In this document: positions 35,567 to 44,779 of the stretch, piece by piece
Layout: each line of letters starts with the position of its first letter
Position numbering within the stretch: position 1 is the stretch's first letter
Source of the DNA: Rapidithrix thailandica
GTDB lineage: Bacteria; Bacteroidota; Bacteroidia; Cytophagales; Flammeovirgaceae
Reading direction: 5' to 3'
Length of the DNA: 64,000 nucleotides
Assembly: GCF_039710355.1 (NCBI RefSeq)
Contig: NZ_JBDKWZ010000011.1
Location: forward strand, 62,001-126,000
Notes under the pieces: generated by a model
What the model saw: only the letters and a program-made list of their open reading frames with translations
Told to the model about the DNA's origin: nothing
Database searches by the model: none
Translations under genes and position numbers: made by a program

Positions 35567-37786
35567 ATGCAAGAAAGCTTCAGACTTCTCAAACCTTTTC
35601 TTCGGGGGTTTCCGATCATTGTTTTGGCAATGGTCGTCTCCACCATGGCAGCTAAGAAATACCTTAGTTATGTCACCCCTAAATACGAAAGCGGAGCGAA
35701 ACTGAAATTAGCAGATGTGGCGATTGGGGTGCCCAACAGTAATTTGTTCAAAGATTTAGATGTGTTTGTTACTTCCAATAAAATAGCCGTTGAAATAGAA
35801 CTGTTGAAATCAAAAATGTTGATTGACCGGGCCTTGGATAGCTTGGATTTTGATGTTGAAATTTCCCGGAAAGGAAAGATCGGTACGGCCGAACTTTTCC
35901 GGGATTCCCCGATTCTGATCGAAGGGATTTTTCACAGTCATAAGGCTTATGACCGGAAGTATTCCTTACGGGTGATGTCCGATAAAGAATATAGATTGCA
36001 GAGTCCGCTTACCGGAGAATTGTTGAAGGGCTGTATTGGAGATACCTTGAATTTTGAATACGGTCAGTTAATCGTCTCTTTAAATCATGCCTTGATCACC
36101 GAAAGGCCAAGTATAGCCATTGCAGACCAATACGAAGTGGAATTTTTGAGCCGGAAAAAGTTGATTGAGAAAGTGTCTTCTCAGTTGGATATCGTAGCTG
36201 TTGACAAAGATGTGGCGGTGATCCGGATCATTTATAAAAGTACAGTGCCCTTAAAGGCTTCTTTACTGGTCAACAGGCTGGCTGAAACTTATATACAAGA
36301 TTATATCAATACGAAATACCAGGCTGCCGAGACGACAGTACAGTTTCTTGAAAATCAAATAGATGAAGTCTCTTTGAAATTAGCCCGTTCGGAAGATGCC
36401 ATTGAAAAATACCGGAACGATAAGAGCATTACCAATATCCGGCAAGAAACCGAAACGGATTTGAGACGGATATCCCAGTTGAAAATCCAAAAGGTGAATC
36501 TGAAGATGAATTTGCAGGCAATCGAAGAGTTGAACCGGTATATTCGTGAAGGGAGAGATAATTTTTTAGAATTGGCCCCCAATTTTGAAGCTTTTACGGA
36601 TTTGCTATCGACTGAAATTGTCAAACAAATCAAACAATTACAAGCAGAGAAAAAGGATTTGTTGTTGGTGTACACCCCGAAAGAAGAAAAGGTAGAAGTT
36701 ATCAACCGGAAAATACAAGACTTGATCGATTATTTGATCGAAAGTATCGGAAACACCAAGAAAAACCTGGAAATTAAATACCAAAACCTTTCAAAGGATA
36801 TTGAAGAAGCCGAAGCGCTTTTGGTGGATGTGCCGGAAAATGAAAAAATATTGACCATCTTAAACCGCGATTTTCAGATCTATCAGCAATCATATAACTT
36901 TCTCAATGAAAAGAAAATAGAAGCCGAAGTTGCAAGAGCGGCAAAAATTGCTTTTCACAAAATTATTTCACCCGCAGAAATTCCGACCAAACCCGTGTCG
37001 CCCAACCGACCGATTATTATCATAGTCTCGGCTATTATGGGACTGTTTGGTTCTATAGTATTGATTTATATTGTGCACTTGGCAAAAGCCAAAGTAAATG
37101 ATGCATATACGATTGAAAGCAATTCGAACATTCCGATAGCACTCTTGACTCCAAGGCTAATGAGCGATGCAAAAAGAGAAGAGTACTTTTTGAAAGAAGC
37201 GATACAGTTGGAATTGAAAGGAATCCTTAAAAACAATCGCACATTGGTCTTCACATCCCATAGTACCAAAGAGGGCAGAGGGTTTCATGTAATGCATTTA
37301 TCAAGGGCATTGGCTTTGCAGAAAAGGAAAGTATTGCTCATTGATGCTTGTGGAATGATAGAGGGTATAACATTGAATACAATGGATTTGGGCAAGCCCA
37401 CACCTTCCGGGTTGGAGAACATTGATTACCTGGATGTAAGCCACCCGAAATACAACTGTTATTCTAAAATGGCGATGGAAGCATATCTCAATACATTCAG
37501 AAATAACTATGATGTATTTGTAGTCAATAATGAACCGATGAAAAAAGAAACCATAGGACTGCTAATGATGAGTATTGCAGATTCCAATCTATTTGTACTC
37601 GACTCTCGAAGAACTCCTGCCAAGCAAATTTTGACCACTGAAATTTTAAAAGAAGAGTATACACTGCCGGATATTTGGTTTGTACTGAACAGGACGAGGT
37701 ATAACCCGAATATTGTAAAGCAAATAGCCGGCTGGACCAAAAAATGGTTTGAAAAACAGAAGTTTCCAAAATTACCCCGTTCATGA
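35567..37786 (+). CDS. Wzz/Wzc-like chain-length protein with degenerate kinase domain
   Basis: 739 residues. A first membrane helix (about 15-33), a long periplasmic Wzz/GNVR region with coiled coil (about 230-450, TVQFLENQIDEVSLKLARSE), a second helix (about 483-505, RPIIIIVSAIMGLFGSIVLIYI), then a cytoplasmic P-loop ATPase-like domain. The Walker A that should read GEGKS/T is KEGRGFHV (about residues 567-574), with no GK[ST]. Walker A' survives as KVLLIDAC, and the C-terminus lacks a Tyr cluster. In intact BY-kinases this domain autophosphorylates to control polymer length; here ATP hydrolysis looks lost while the assembly role may remain. It overlaps the flippase gene by 4 bp. Confidence 0.88.
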   Translation: MQESFRLLKPFLRGFPIIVLAMVVSTMAAKKYLSYVTPKYESGAKLKLADVAIGVPNSNLFKDLDVFVTSNKIAVEIELLKSKMLIDRALDSLDFDVEISRKGKIGTAELFRDSPILIEGIFHSHKAYDRKYSLRVMSDKEYRLQSPLTGELLKGCIGDTLNFEYGQLIVSLNHALITERPSIAIADQYEVEFLSRKKLIEKVSSQLDIVAVDKDVAVIRIIYKSTVPLKASLLVNRLAETYIQDYINTKYQAAETTVQFLENQIDEVSLKLARSEDAIEKYRNDKSITNIRQETETDLRRISQLKIQKVNLKMNLQAIEELNRYIREGRDNFLELAPNFEAFTDLLSTEIVKQIKQLQAEKKDLLLVYTPKEEKVEVINRKIQDLIDYLIESIGNTKKNLEIKYQNLSKDIEEAEALLVDVPENEKILTILNRDFQIYQQSYNFLNEKKIEAEVARAAKIAFHKIISPAEIPTKPVSPNRPIIIIVSAIMGLFGSIVLIYIVHLAKAKVNDAYTIESNSNIPIALLTPRLMSDAKREEYFLKEAIQLELKGILKNNRTLVFTSHSTKEGRGFHVMHLSRALALQKRKVLLIDACGMIEGITLNTMDLGKPTPSGLENIDYLDVSHPKYNCYSKMAMEAYLNTFRNNYDVFVVNNEPMKKETIGLLMMSIADSNLFVLDSRRTPAKQILTTEILKEEYTLPDIWFVLNRTRYNPNIVKQIAGWTKKWFEKQKFPKLPRS

Positions 37787-39030
37787 AAAGACATATCCAA
37801 TCCCTCTTATCAGAAAAGGTCTTGGTTTTGCTGGATCAGGCTGTTTTTAGTGGGAGTAGTTTTGTAAGTACATTATTACTTGCCCGGGTTCTAAGTCCTA
37901 CGGATTTTGGAATATATGCTTCTGTATTGCTTTATATTTACCTTACAATCAGCGTTACAAATGCTTTAATCATTCAACCTTTGCAAGTCTCTTTGGCAAA
38001 AATAGAAATAAAGGAAGCAGATTCGTACCTGTCTTTTGTCATTTACGGACAGGGTGTTTTAGTACTGTTTATTGTTGGGTTTACTTGGGGGTTGATGCAA
38101 TTTGAAATTGAATTCCTACAACAGTTGAGACATATTTCTTTTTCAATCATTTTTCTCCTTACGGGATTTCTTTTTCATGATTTTTTTAGAAAAGTATTTT
38201 TAGCCAAAAGTGAAATCCGGAAAGCATTACTTATCGATAGCATTTGTTGTGTGTTGCAAATCAGTTTTTTAACAAGTGTATATTTTACCTTATCATCAAC
38301 GCTTTCTTCCATTCTTCTGTGGATAGGGGGAGCTTATATTCCAGCTGTTTTACTTGCAATTGCATTTACAAAACCTTCATTCTATGATTTCCGGAAATGG
38401 AAGGAGTATATAAGGTTACACCTTCGACAGGGAAGTTGGTTGTTGATGACGGCTGTGATTCAATGGTGGGCAAATAACCTGTTTGTAGTAGCTTCAGGGC
38501 TGTTTTTGGGAGTGGTTGCCTTGGGTGCTTTCCGGTTGGTACAGTCACTCTTCGGCGTATTAAATATTCTTCTTCAAACCTTTGAGAATTATGCCTTGCC
38601 ACAGGCTGCCCGTTTATACCAGTCTTCCAGTAGTGCATCCAAACAGTATTTAAGGTCTGTCAGCTATAAGGGGGCAATGATCTTTGGCGTCATACTGGTG
38701 GTACTGTTTGCCTTTTCAGAGTCCGTCATTGTCTTGGCCGGAGGAGCAGAATATAGAGAGTTTCACTTTGTAGTACGTGGAATGACAGTTTTGTATTTTA
38801 TCATTTTTATAGGATATCCTGTACGCATGGCCATTCGTATGATGTTGTTAAACCGCTCTTTTTTTATAGGATATATCTTGTCTTTTGCACTTAGCCTTTT
38901 GAGCTTCAATTACCTCCTGGAAGAATGGCATTTATGGGGAGCCATATCAGGCTTAATTGCCAACCAACTGATCATGTTGTTCTATTGGCAGTATACATTA
39001 ATGAAAAAAGAATTTATACTATGGAGATAA
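37783..39030 (+). CDS. Polysaccharide flippase (Wzx-like, MATE/MVF superfamily)
   Basis: 415 residues, with about 12 hydrophobic segments throughout. The N-terminus LLDQAVFSGSSFVSTLLLARVLSP fits the oligosaccharide flippase family (the Gly/Ser-rich first helix followed by ARVLSPTDFG). It would move the undecaprenyl-linked repeat unit across the inner membrane. Its ATG overlaps the end of the Wzz-like gene (ATGA) and its stop overlaps the start of the next glycosyltransferase, showing tight coupling. Confidence 0.9.
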   Translation: MKRHIQSLLSEKVLVLLDQAVFSGSSFVSTLLLARVLSPTDFGIYASVLLYIYLTISVTNALIIQPLQVSLAKIEIKEADSYLSFVIYGQGVLVLFIVGFTWGLMQFEIEFLQQLRHISFSIIFLLTGFLFHDFFRKVFLAKSEIRKALLIDSICCVLQISFLTSVYFTLSSTLSSILLWIGGAYIPAVLLAIAFTKPSFYDFRKWKEYIRLHLRQGSWLLMTAVIQWWANNLFVVASGLFLGVVALGAFRLVQSLFGVLNILLQTFENYALPQAARLYQSSSSASKQYLRSVSYKGAMIFGVILVVLFAFSESVIVLAGGAEYREFHFVVRGMTVLYFIIFIGYPVRMAIRMMLLNRSFFIGYILSFALSLLSFNYLLEEWHLWGAISGLIANQLIMLFYWQYTLMKKEFILWR

Positions 39031-40136
39031 TTCATGTTGTGTTAGGAAAGGTGAATCCCGAGCGTATGAATGGGGTAAATAAAGTGGTTTACCAGTTGGT
39101 GTCGCGACAGGTAACCGCAAGGAAAAATGCCAGTGTCTGGGGGATCACTAACGAACTGAGCCACAACTATGGCGAACGGAATTTTGAGACGCGCTTATTT
39201 AAGGCTCAAACAAATCCTTTCACTGTAGATAAATCGTTGGTTCAGGCAATACAGGGACAAAAAGGAAAAGCTGTATTTCACTTGCATGGGGGGTGGGTAC
39301 CGACTTTTTCAAAGGTTTCAGCACTGTTATATCACAAAGAGATTCCTTTTGTTTTTACACCACACGGTGCCTACAATACCATTGCAATGCAAAGAAGCAA
39401 GTGGAGAAAGAAACTCTATTTTCAACTCTTCGAAAAGCAATTGCTAAACCGGGCTGCCAAAATCCATTGTATAGGGCAAAGTGAAGTGAGCGGTATTCGA
39501 AGCATTTATCCAACAAACAAAACATTCCTTTTACCCTATGGCTTCGAAATCAACCCCATTCCTGTACGGCAAGACCAAGCCAATCAAGCTCCTTTTACCC
39601 TTGGGTTTGTCGGTAGGCTGGATATATATACCAAAGGCTTGGATGTGCTTTTGAGTGCGTTTGCTGCATTTCAGCGTAAAGTGAAAAACACCCAACTGTG
39701 GATTGTAGGAGATAGTACCGAACGCAACAAACTGGATAAAATGATTTCAGCCAAGCATTTACAAGGGAAAGTAACCCTTTGGGGGAGCAAGTATGGCTGG
39801 GAAAAAGAAGAACTGATGCAGAAAATGCATTTATTCGCTCACCCCTCCAGAAACGAAGGTTTGCCTTCGGCAGTACTGGAAGCTTCGGCGATGGGCATTC
39901 CGTGTATTGTGACCCGGGCCACCAATGTGGGGGAAGCCATTGTCCGTTACCAAAGTGGACTCGTAATTGAAAATGAAGATGTAGCTGCTTTGGAAAAAGC
40001 CATCCACGATTTGTATCAACAATGGAAAGAGAACCGCTTAACCCTTATGGCTGCCAATGCACAAAAAATGGTCAAAGTAGAATTTTCCTGGAACCGGATT
40101 ATTCATGCATTCGATGAGCTTTACCAAGTATCATGA
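39021..40136 (+). CDS. Glycosyltransferase family 4
   Basis: 371 residues from the ATG at 39021, inside the end of the flippase gene. A longer in-frame start at 38925 lies fully within that gene and is rejected. GT-B fold: an N-terminal domain with VFHLHGGWVPTFSKVS and PHGAYNTIAM, and a C-terminal nucleotide-sugar domain with TLGFVGRLDIYTKGLDVLL, and EGLPSAVLEASAMGIP carrying the E-x7-E motif of GT4. It adds one sugar to the growing repeat unit on the cytoplasmic face. Donor and linkage are unknown. Confidence 0.92.
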   Translation: MEIIHVVLGKVNPERMNGVNKVVYQLVSRQVTARKNASVWGITNELSHNYGERNFETRLFKAQTNPFTVDKSLVQAIQGQKGKAVFHLHGGWVPTFSKVSALLYHKEIPFVFTPHGAYNTIAMQRSKWRKKLYFQLFEKQLLNRAAKIHCIGQSEVSGIRSIYPTNKTFLLPYGFEINPIPVRQDQANQAPFTLGFVGRLDIYTKGLDVLLSAFAAFQRKVKNTQLWIVGDSTERNKLDKMISAKHLQGKVTLWGSKYGWEKEELMQKMHLFAHPSRNEGLPSAVLEASAMGIPCIVTRATNVGEAIVRYQSGLVIENEDVAALEKAIHDLYQQWKENRLTLMAANAQKMVKVEFSWNRIIHAFDELYQVS

Positions 40137-41425
40137 AACAAAAGACCATTCCTATCGACCACGGTTCTTTTTTGAAGAAAACAGATCGCTATTTATTTAT
40201 CCTTCTGTTTTTAATGGTTTCTTGTTTTTTTACCTGGAGTGAAAATGTAGCGATTACCCGGGGAATCAAAGTGGTGGGACGCATGGGTGTGTTGATGGGT
40301 TCGTATATCCTGTACTACAGGATCATCCGGTACGGAGCGGCAGATTCCATAAAATGGAAAAATGTATTGGCACCACTCTTATATGCCGGCTATCTGACAT
40401 TGGGTTTCGTTTCGTTTATGTGGAGTACCAACCCGGGCTTTAGTGCTTTACAGTGGTTTATGACTTTTCAAAGTTTGGCTTTCTCTGCATTCTTTATCAA
40501 ATGTATTACCTTGTTGGATATTTATTTTCCTAACCATACCACGCGTTTGTATAATTTATTGGGGGATACGGTTTTTTACCTGATTACCATATTCGTAATT
40601 GGTATGTATGTGGATCCGGATACCTTTTTTCGGTTGACGCACGGAGGAGAGGAGGCCCGGTTGGGAGGGTATATCATGAACCCCAATGAGTTGGGGATGC
40701 TGGCCGGAGTTGGGATAGCCTGTCTGATCTTTGATATTTATAGGAATCATCATAAATGGTGGACGGTTTTTAAAGTACTGGTCATTTTTTATGCTTTGTT
40801 TATGACGGGTTCCCGCTCTTCTTTGATTGGCGTGGTATTGATTGTTTTTTTTCACATTAATCAATCTAAAAACCAGAAGTTAAAGACTATTATCATTATC
40901 GGTGTTTTATTGGTTTTGCCTGTTGCGGTCAATAAAATTATTCTTAAAGATGACGGCAGTCGTTTGGAAGAAGTACTTAGCATGACCGGACGCTTGCCTT
41001 TTTGGACGGCTTTAATCAACGAAGGTTTACCTCGTGAGCCTTTGTTAGGTTTTGGGTTTATGCGAATTGATTATAAAGAATATTTTCAAAGTACACATAC
41101 ATACCCGGGAAAAATGACACACAACACCTTTATGCAGGTGCTGATGAATTTGGGTTTTATCGGACTTACATTGGTAATATTCCAAATGGTTTTTACCATC
41201 AGAGGATTTTTGCTGGAGGAAAAGGAGAAAAAATTAATGTTGATCGGTATCCTGATTCCCATTCTTATCAACTCCTTTACCGAATTCGGTATTTTTGGAG
41301 AGTCCAATTACGGGATACTTTTTTATCAGTTAATTATCATGTCTATATCCTTCCAAAAAAGTCCGTTTTTGACCATACGTGACAAGATTCATTTACAACA
41401 CAAACGACCGGAATTGTCGCTTTGA
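40133..41425 (+). CDS. O-antigen ligase/polymerase family protein (Wzy-like)
   Basis: 430 residues, about 11-12 membrane helices. A larger loop around residues 280-335 carries MTGRLPFWTALINEG, LLGFGFMRIDY and MTHNTFMQVLMNLG, the Wzy_C/O-antigen ligase signature (GxG then HNxxL-like). In this locus, polymerisation of flipped repeat units is more likely than ligation to lipid A. It starts at 40133, overlapping the GT4 stop by 4 bp. Confidence 0.9.
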   Translation: MKQKTIPIDHGSFLKKTDRYLFILLFLMVSCFFTWSENVAITRGIKVVGRMGVLMGSYILYYRIIRYGAADSIKWKNVLAPLLYAGYLTLGFVSFMWSTNPGFSALQWFMTFQSLAFSAFFIKCITLLDIYFPNHTTRLYNLLGDTVFYLITIFVIGMYVDPDTFFRLTHGGEEARLGGYIMNPNELGMLAGVGIACLIFDIYRNHHKWWTVFKVLVIFYALFMTGSRSSLIGVVLIVFFHINQSKNQKLKTIIIIGVLLVLPVAVNKIILKDDGSRLEEVLSMTGRLPFWTALINEGLPREPLLGFGFMRIDYKEYFQSTHTYPGKMTHNTFMQVLMNLGFIGLTLVIFQMVFTIRGFLLEEKEKKLMLIGILIPILINSFTEFGIFGESNYGILFYQLIIMSISFQKSPFLTIRDKIHLQHKRPELSL

Positions 41426-41595
41426 AATTTTAGTCAAATTCAAAGAACGCAAATATGATTTTAAACCTTTTTTAACGTTGTACTTGTACACCTCGTCAAA
41501 AGATTTTTTTCGCTCCTGAATGATTCATTCTTTAGACATTTACCGGAAAGAGAAACAACTGCATCTACTCAAAAATTAACTATCATTTTTAAAAT

Positions 41596-41622
41596 GTACT
41601 TCATTCGGAAGAGTACTTTTTT
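41596..41622 (+). terminator. Possible weak terminator or attenuator inside the polysaccharide locus
   Basis: Imperfect stem GTACTTC (41596-41602) with GAA-GA-GTAC (41608-41616) and a T6 run. It lies in the only large gap (218 bp) of the locus, so genes before and after may be partly separate units. Confidence 0.35.
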
Positions 41623-41643
41623 CTCTTTTTTAACCCCGTCATT

Positions 41644-44097
41644 ATGAGTTATAATGTCTCTAGTATTTTAGAGAAAGCAGGGCATCCGGTGACTAGTCGT
41701 GAGAAGGATGCTTCGTGTCAAAAAATTGAATTATATTATTTGAAAAACCCTGACGGTACAGTGCGGTGGACTTGGCCGGTACATTTGCGTAAACCGTTAT
41801 TTCTGAAATTCTATTCTGTATCCGGACTTAAGTCAAGGCTTTTTGTACGTTTAATTCATATCGTATTCCGTTGGCGACTACAGCGGGTGGTTTTTAAAAA
41901 GCTGTGTTATCATCTTGATAAGACCCATGAAAACGTATCTCCTCTTTTTTACCTTGACCAACCATGGGCATTATTCACAGGCACACCAGGACCCAATCAA
42001 AAAGCCGTATTGGTCACAGAAGTCGGTTCGAAATTTACGTTTATAAAGTTGAGTGCGAATGGATCGGCCAGAAAATTGTTACAAAATGAGGCCAATGTCA
42101 TAGAAAAGCTCAACAAAGCCCGGCTACAGACTTTTAATTATCCTCAAGTCCTTTTCTCTAACACAGATCTTTTGCAGCTTTCCGATGTGTCTGAAAAGGG
42201 GATAAGGAGTACCCGGTTCTCTAATAGGCATTTACAGGCATTAGCTGAATTAAATAAGGCATCTGCTCGGGTTTTGCCTTTAAAGGAGCTTACTACCTGG
42301 CATCAGTTGAAAGAGGATTTAAAGAAAATTACAAAGGAGAAGGACGAGCGTATCCCTAAAGGTATGTTGAGAAAGCTGACAAAAATCGTGGAAGGGATGG
42401 ATGAAAATATTATCGTAGAAACCTCTTTAAGCCATGGGGATTTTACTCCCTGGAATATGTATGAAAACCAAGGGAAGCTACAGATTTACGATTGGGAATT
42501 GTCACAAGAAAATTTGCCAATAGGTTTTGACGCGTTTCATTTTATCATTCAAAAAGGAATATTGATTGACAAAGAACCTTGGGTTGAAATCGAAAAGGAG
42601 ATCAAACGTATATTGTCTCCTCATAACTTCCGAAAAGTATCTTCTTATCCGGTAGTGCAGCGGGATCTCAACAATTATCTTACTCTTTATTTAGTATATA
42701 ACATTGTGTACTATTTAGGGGTGTATGCCAGACAGGAAGTGTGGCATACACAAGTTCATTGGTTGTTGAACACTTGGAATGAAGCCTTGAGTAGTTTACT
42801 TGTTCAAAAGGTTCGCCACCGGGAGCTGGTGTTAATGGATCTTTTTGATTTTTTGACGAACAAACCCTATGCGGCATTGAAATTCCCCGAAATTCATCCT
42901 GAAAAAGTGAGCGAATACTCGGACGTAGACCTTTGTGTTGAACGGAAAGTAAATAAAGAAATACGGGAGTATTTAGCCAGCTATCCGTTAATTAGTTATT
43001 TGAGGAGTGAGAAAAAGTCCTATATGGCTACACATCAGTTGATTTGTAAAGATGGAAGCTTGTTAAGCCTGGATCTTATATGGCAGTTCAAAAGGAAAGG
43101 AGTCGTATACCTGGATGCCCCGGAGTTATTACAGAATGCCGCTGCGAACAGTTATGGAGTAAAAAAAGCTTCTCCCAGGGATGATTTCCGGTATTTAGGG
43201 CTTTTTTATGCTTTGAATCATGCCTTGATACCCAGTAAATACCAATCTTATAGAAACTTTGTGAAAAACTCCCATGATCCTATCGATCAACAATTATATA
43301 CTTATTCTCTACAGAAGAAAGGAGGGACTTCCACACTTCACCAACTTGTGCATACTCAAAAACATAATCGGGGAGGGGCATATTGGTTCAACCATCTCAA
43401 CTACTTGGGCGATACGGTGAAAAGTATTTTTCTTCATAAAGGCATGACCATTACATTCAGTGGAGTAGACGGTGCGGGAAAGTCTACGGTAATTGAAAAT
43501 ATACGGTACATGGTTGAAAAGCAACTGCGAAAAAGGGTAGTGGTAATCCGCCACCGGCCATCCATATTACCCATATTAAGTGCATGGAGACTTGGCAAAA
43601 TCCAAGCGGAACAGCAAGCAGCCGGCACCTTACCCCGGAAAGGCACAAACAAAAACTTTTTCTCTTCATTACTCCGGTTTGGTTACTATTATTCCGATTA
43701 TTTTTTCGGGCAATATATTATTTATCTGAAGTACATTATCAGAGGCTATGTGGTGATTTATGACCGGTATTATTTTGATTTTATTAACGATAGCAGGAGA
43801 AGTAATATACAGTTGCCTTCATGGATTACCCGTTGGGGGTATTTTTTCCTCTTAAAGCCAGAACTGAACTTTTTCCTGTATGCAGATCCGGAAATTATTT
43901 TACACCGGAAGCAAGAACTGAATGCCAAAACGATAAAAGAGCTGACAGACAAATATCTACAACTATTTGACCGGCTGAATCCGAATATGAAGAGTGAGCA
44001 ATATACACCCATTGAGAATGTCGATCTGAATACTACGCTTAATGAAATTTTTCACAAAGTCTCTACCGTCAAATCAAAATATGAAAAAACTCATTGA
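41644..44097 (+). CDS. Three-part protein: APH-like kinase, nucleotidyltransferase-like and thymidylate-kinase-like domains
   Basis: 817 residues. About 1-110: unassigned. About 115-360: phosphotransferase (APH/choline kinase) fold with catalytic HGDFTPWN (H264, D266, N271) and metal-binding YDWE (D283). About 395-520: a nucleotidyltransferase-like segment with YSDVDLCV (D427, D429). About 595-800: a thymidylate-kinase-like P-loop domain with VDGAGKST (K613), YDRYYFDF and an LID-like region HRKQELNAKTIKEL. No membrane helix. All three parts have key residues, so it may phosphorylate and activate a sugar or alcohol for the polysaccharide; the substrate is unknown. The next gene starts 17 bp inside its end. 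Whole-protein family not recognised by name. Confidence 0.75.
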   Translation: MSYNVSSILEKAGHPVTSREKDASCQKIELYYLKNPDGTVRWTWPVHLRKPLFLKFYSVSGLKSRLFVRLIHIVFRWRLQRVVFKKLCYHLDKTHENVSPLFYLDQPWALFTGTPGPNQKAVLVTEVGSKFTFIKLSANGSARKLLQNEANVIEKLNKARLQTFNYPQVLFSNTDLLQLSDVSEKGIRSTRFSNRHLQALAELNKASARVLPLKELTTWHQLKEDLKKITKEKDERIPKGMLRKLTKIVEGMDENIIVETSLSHGDFTPWNMYENQGKLQIYDWELSQENLPIGFDAFHFIIQKGILIDKEPWVEIEKEIKRILSPHNFRKVSSYPVVQRDLNNYLTLYLVYNIVYYLGVYARQEVWHTQVHWLLNTWNEALSSLLVQKVRHRELVLMDLFDFLTNKPYAALKFPEIHPEKVSEYSDVDLCVERKVNKEIREYLASYPLISYLRSEKKSYMATHQLICKDGSLLSLDLIWQFKRKGVVYLDAPELLQNAAANSYGVKKASPRDDFRYLGLFYALNHALIPSKYQSYRNFVKNSHDPIDQQLYTYSLQKKGGTSTLHQLVHTQKHNRGGAYWFNHLNYLGDTVKSIFLHKGMTITFSGVDGAGKSTVIENIRYMVEKQLRKRVVVIRHRPSILPILSAWRLGKIQAEQQAAGTLPRKGTNKNFFSSLLRFGYYYSDYFFGQYIIYLKYIIRGYVVIYDRYYFDFINDSRRSNIQLPSWITRWGYFFLLKPELNFFLYADPEIILHRKQELNAKTIKELTDKYLQLFDRLNPNMKSEQYTPIENVDLNTTLNEIFHKVSTVKSKYEKTH

Positions 44098-44779
44098 AAA
44101 GATAATCCGCTGGCGTAATCCTTCATTCCGGTTTGACCCCTTCTTGAATCAAACGGCCATCATACAATTTGTCTGGGTACATGGATGGGCGATGATAAGG
44201 GGACTAAGAGTATTTCTGTATTTTAAAAATCCCAAAGGAGCAATGTTTGGCCCGAAAGTCAGCTTTTTTAATTTACCCAAAATCAAATGGGGAAGGTTTT
44301 TGAAATTAGGTAAGGGGGTATATATCAGTGCTTTGGGCAAGAAAGGAGTTGTATTTGGAGACAATGTTGGTATAGGATCGTATAGCCGGATTGTGGTTTC
44401 TACTTCCCTCAATCATTTAGGAGAATTTATTAAGATAGGAAATAATGTAGGAATTGGCGAATATGCTTATTTGGGTGGGGCCGGAGGACTGGAAATTGGT
44501 GACGATTGTATTATCGGGCAATATTTAAGTTGCCACCCCGAAAATCACAACTTTGGTGATCCCGAGTCTCTTATCCGTCAACAGGGTGTCAGTCGACAAG
44601 GGATCAAGGTAGGGGCAAACTGCTGGGTCGGAAGCAAAGTAACCATATTGGACGGAGTGACTATTGGAGAAGGGTCAGTCATTGCAGCCGGAGCCATCGT
44701 TACCAAATCATTTCCGGCAAATAGCATTATCGGAGGCATTCCGGCAAAATTAATTAAAAGGCGAATTGAAAATGTATAA
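44081..44779 (+). CDS. Hexapeptide-repeat (left-handed beta-helix) acyltransferase
   Basis: 232 residues from the ATG at 44081, overlapping the previous gene by 17 bp. An amphipathic N-terminal region is followed by hexapeptide repeats ([LIV]-G-x4) from about residue 80 to 215: VVFGDNVGIGSYSRIVV, IKIGNNVGIGEYAYLGG, LEIGDDCIIGQYLSCH, IKVGANCWVGSKVTIL, VTIGEGSVIAAGAIVT. The catalytic His of O-acetyltransferases fits CHPENHNF. It probably acetylates a sugar of the repeat unit using acetyl-CoA. Confidence 0.9.
   Translation: MKKLIEKIIRWRNPSFRFDPFLNQTAIIQFVWVHGWAMIRGLRVFLYFKNPKGAMFGPKVSFFNLPKIKWGRFLKLGKGVYISALGKKGVVFGDNVGIGSYSRIVVSTSLNHLGEFIKIGNNVGIGEYAYLGGAGGLEIGDDCIIGQYLSCHPENHNFGDPESLIRQQGVSRQGIKVGANCWVGSKVTILDGVTIGEGSVIAAGAIVTKSFPANSIIGGIPAKLIKRRIENV

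Noticed and set aside
38925..39020. 32-residue N-terminal extension of the first GT4 enzyme
   Set aside because: It lies inside the flippase gene; the ATG at 39021 gives a normal GT4 start with a coupled overlap.
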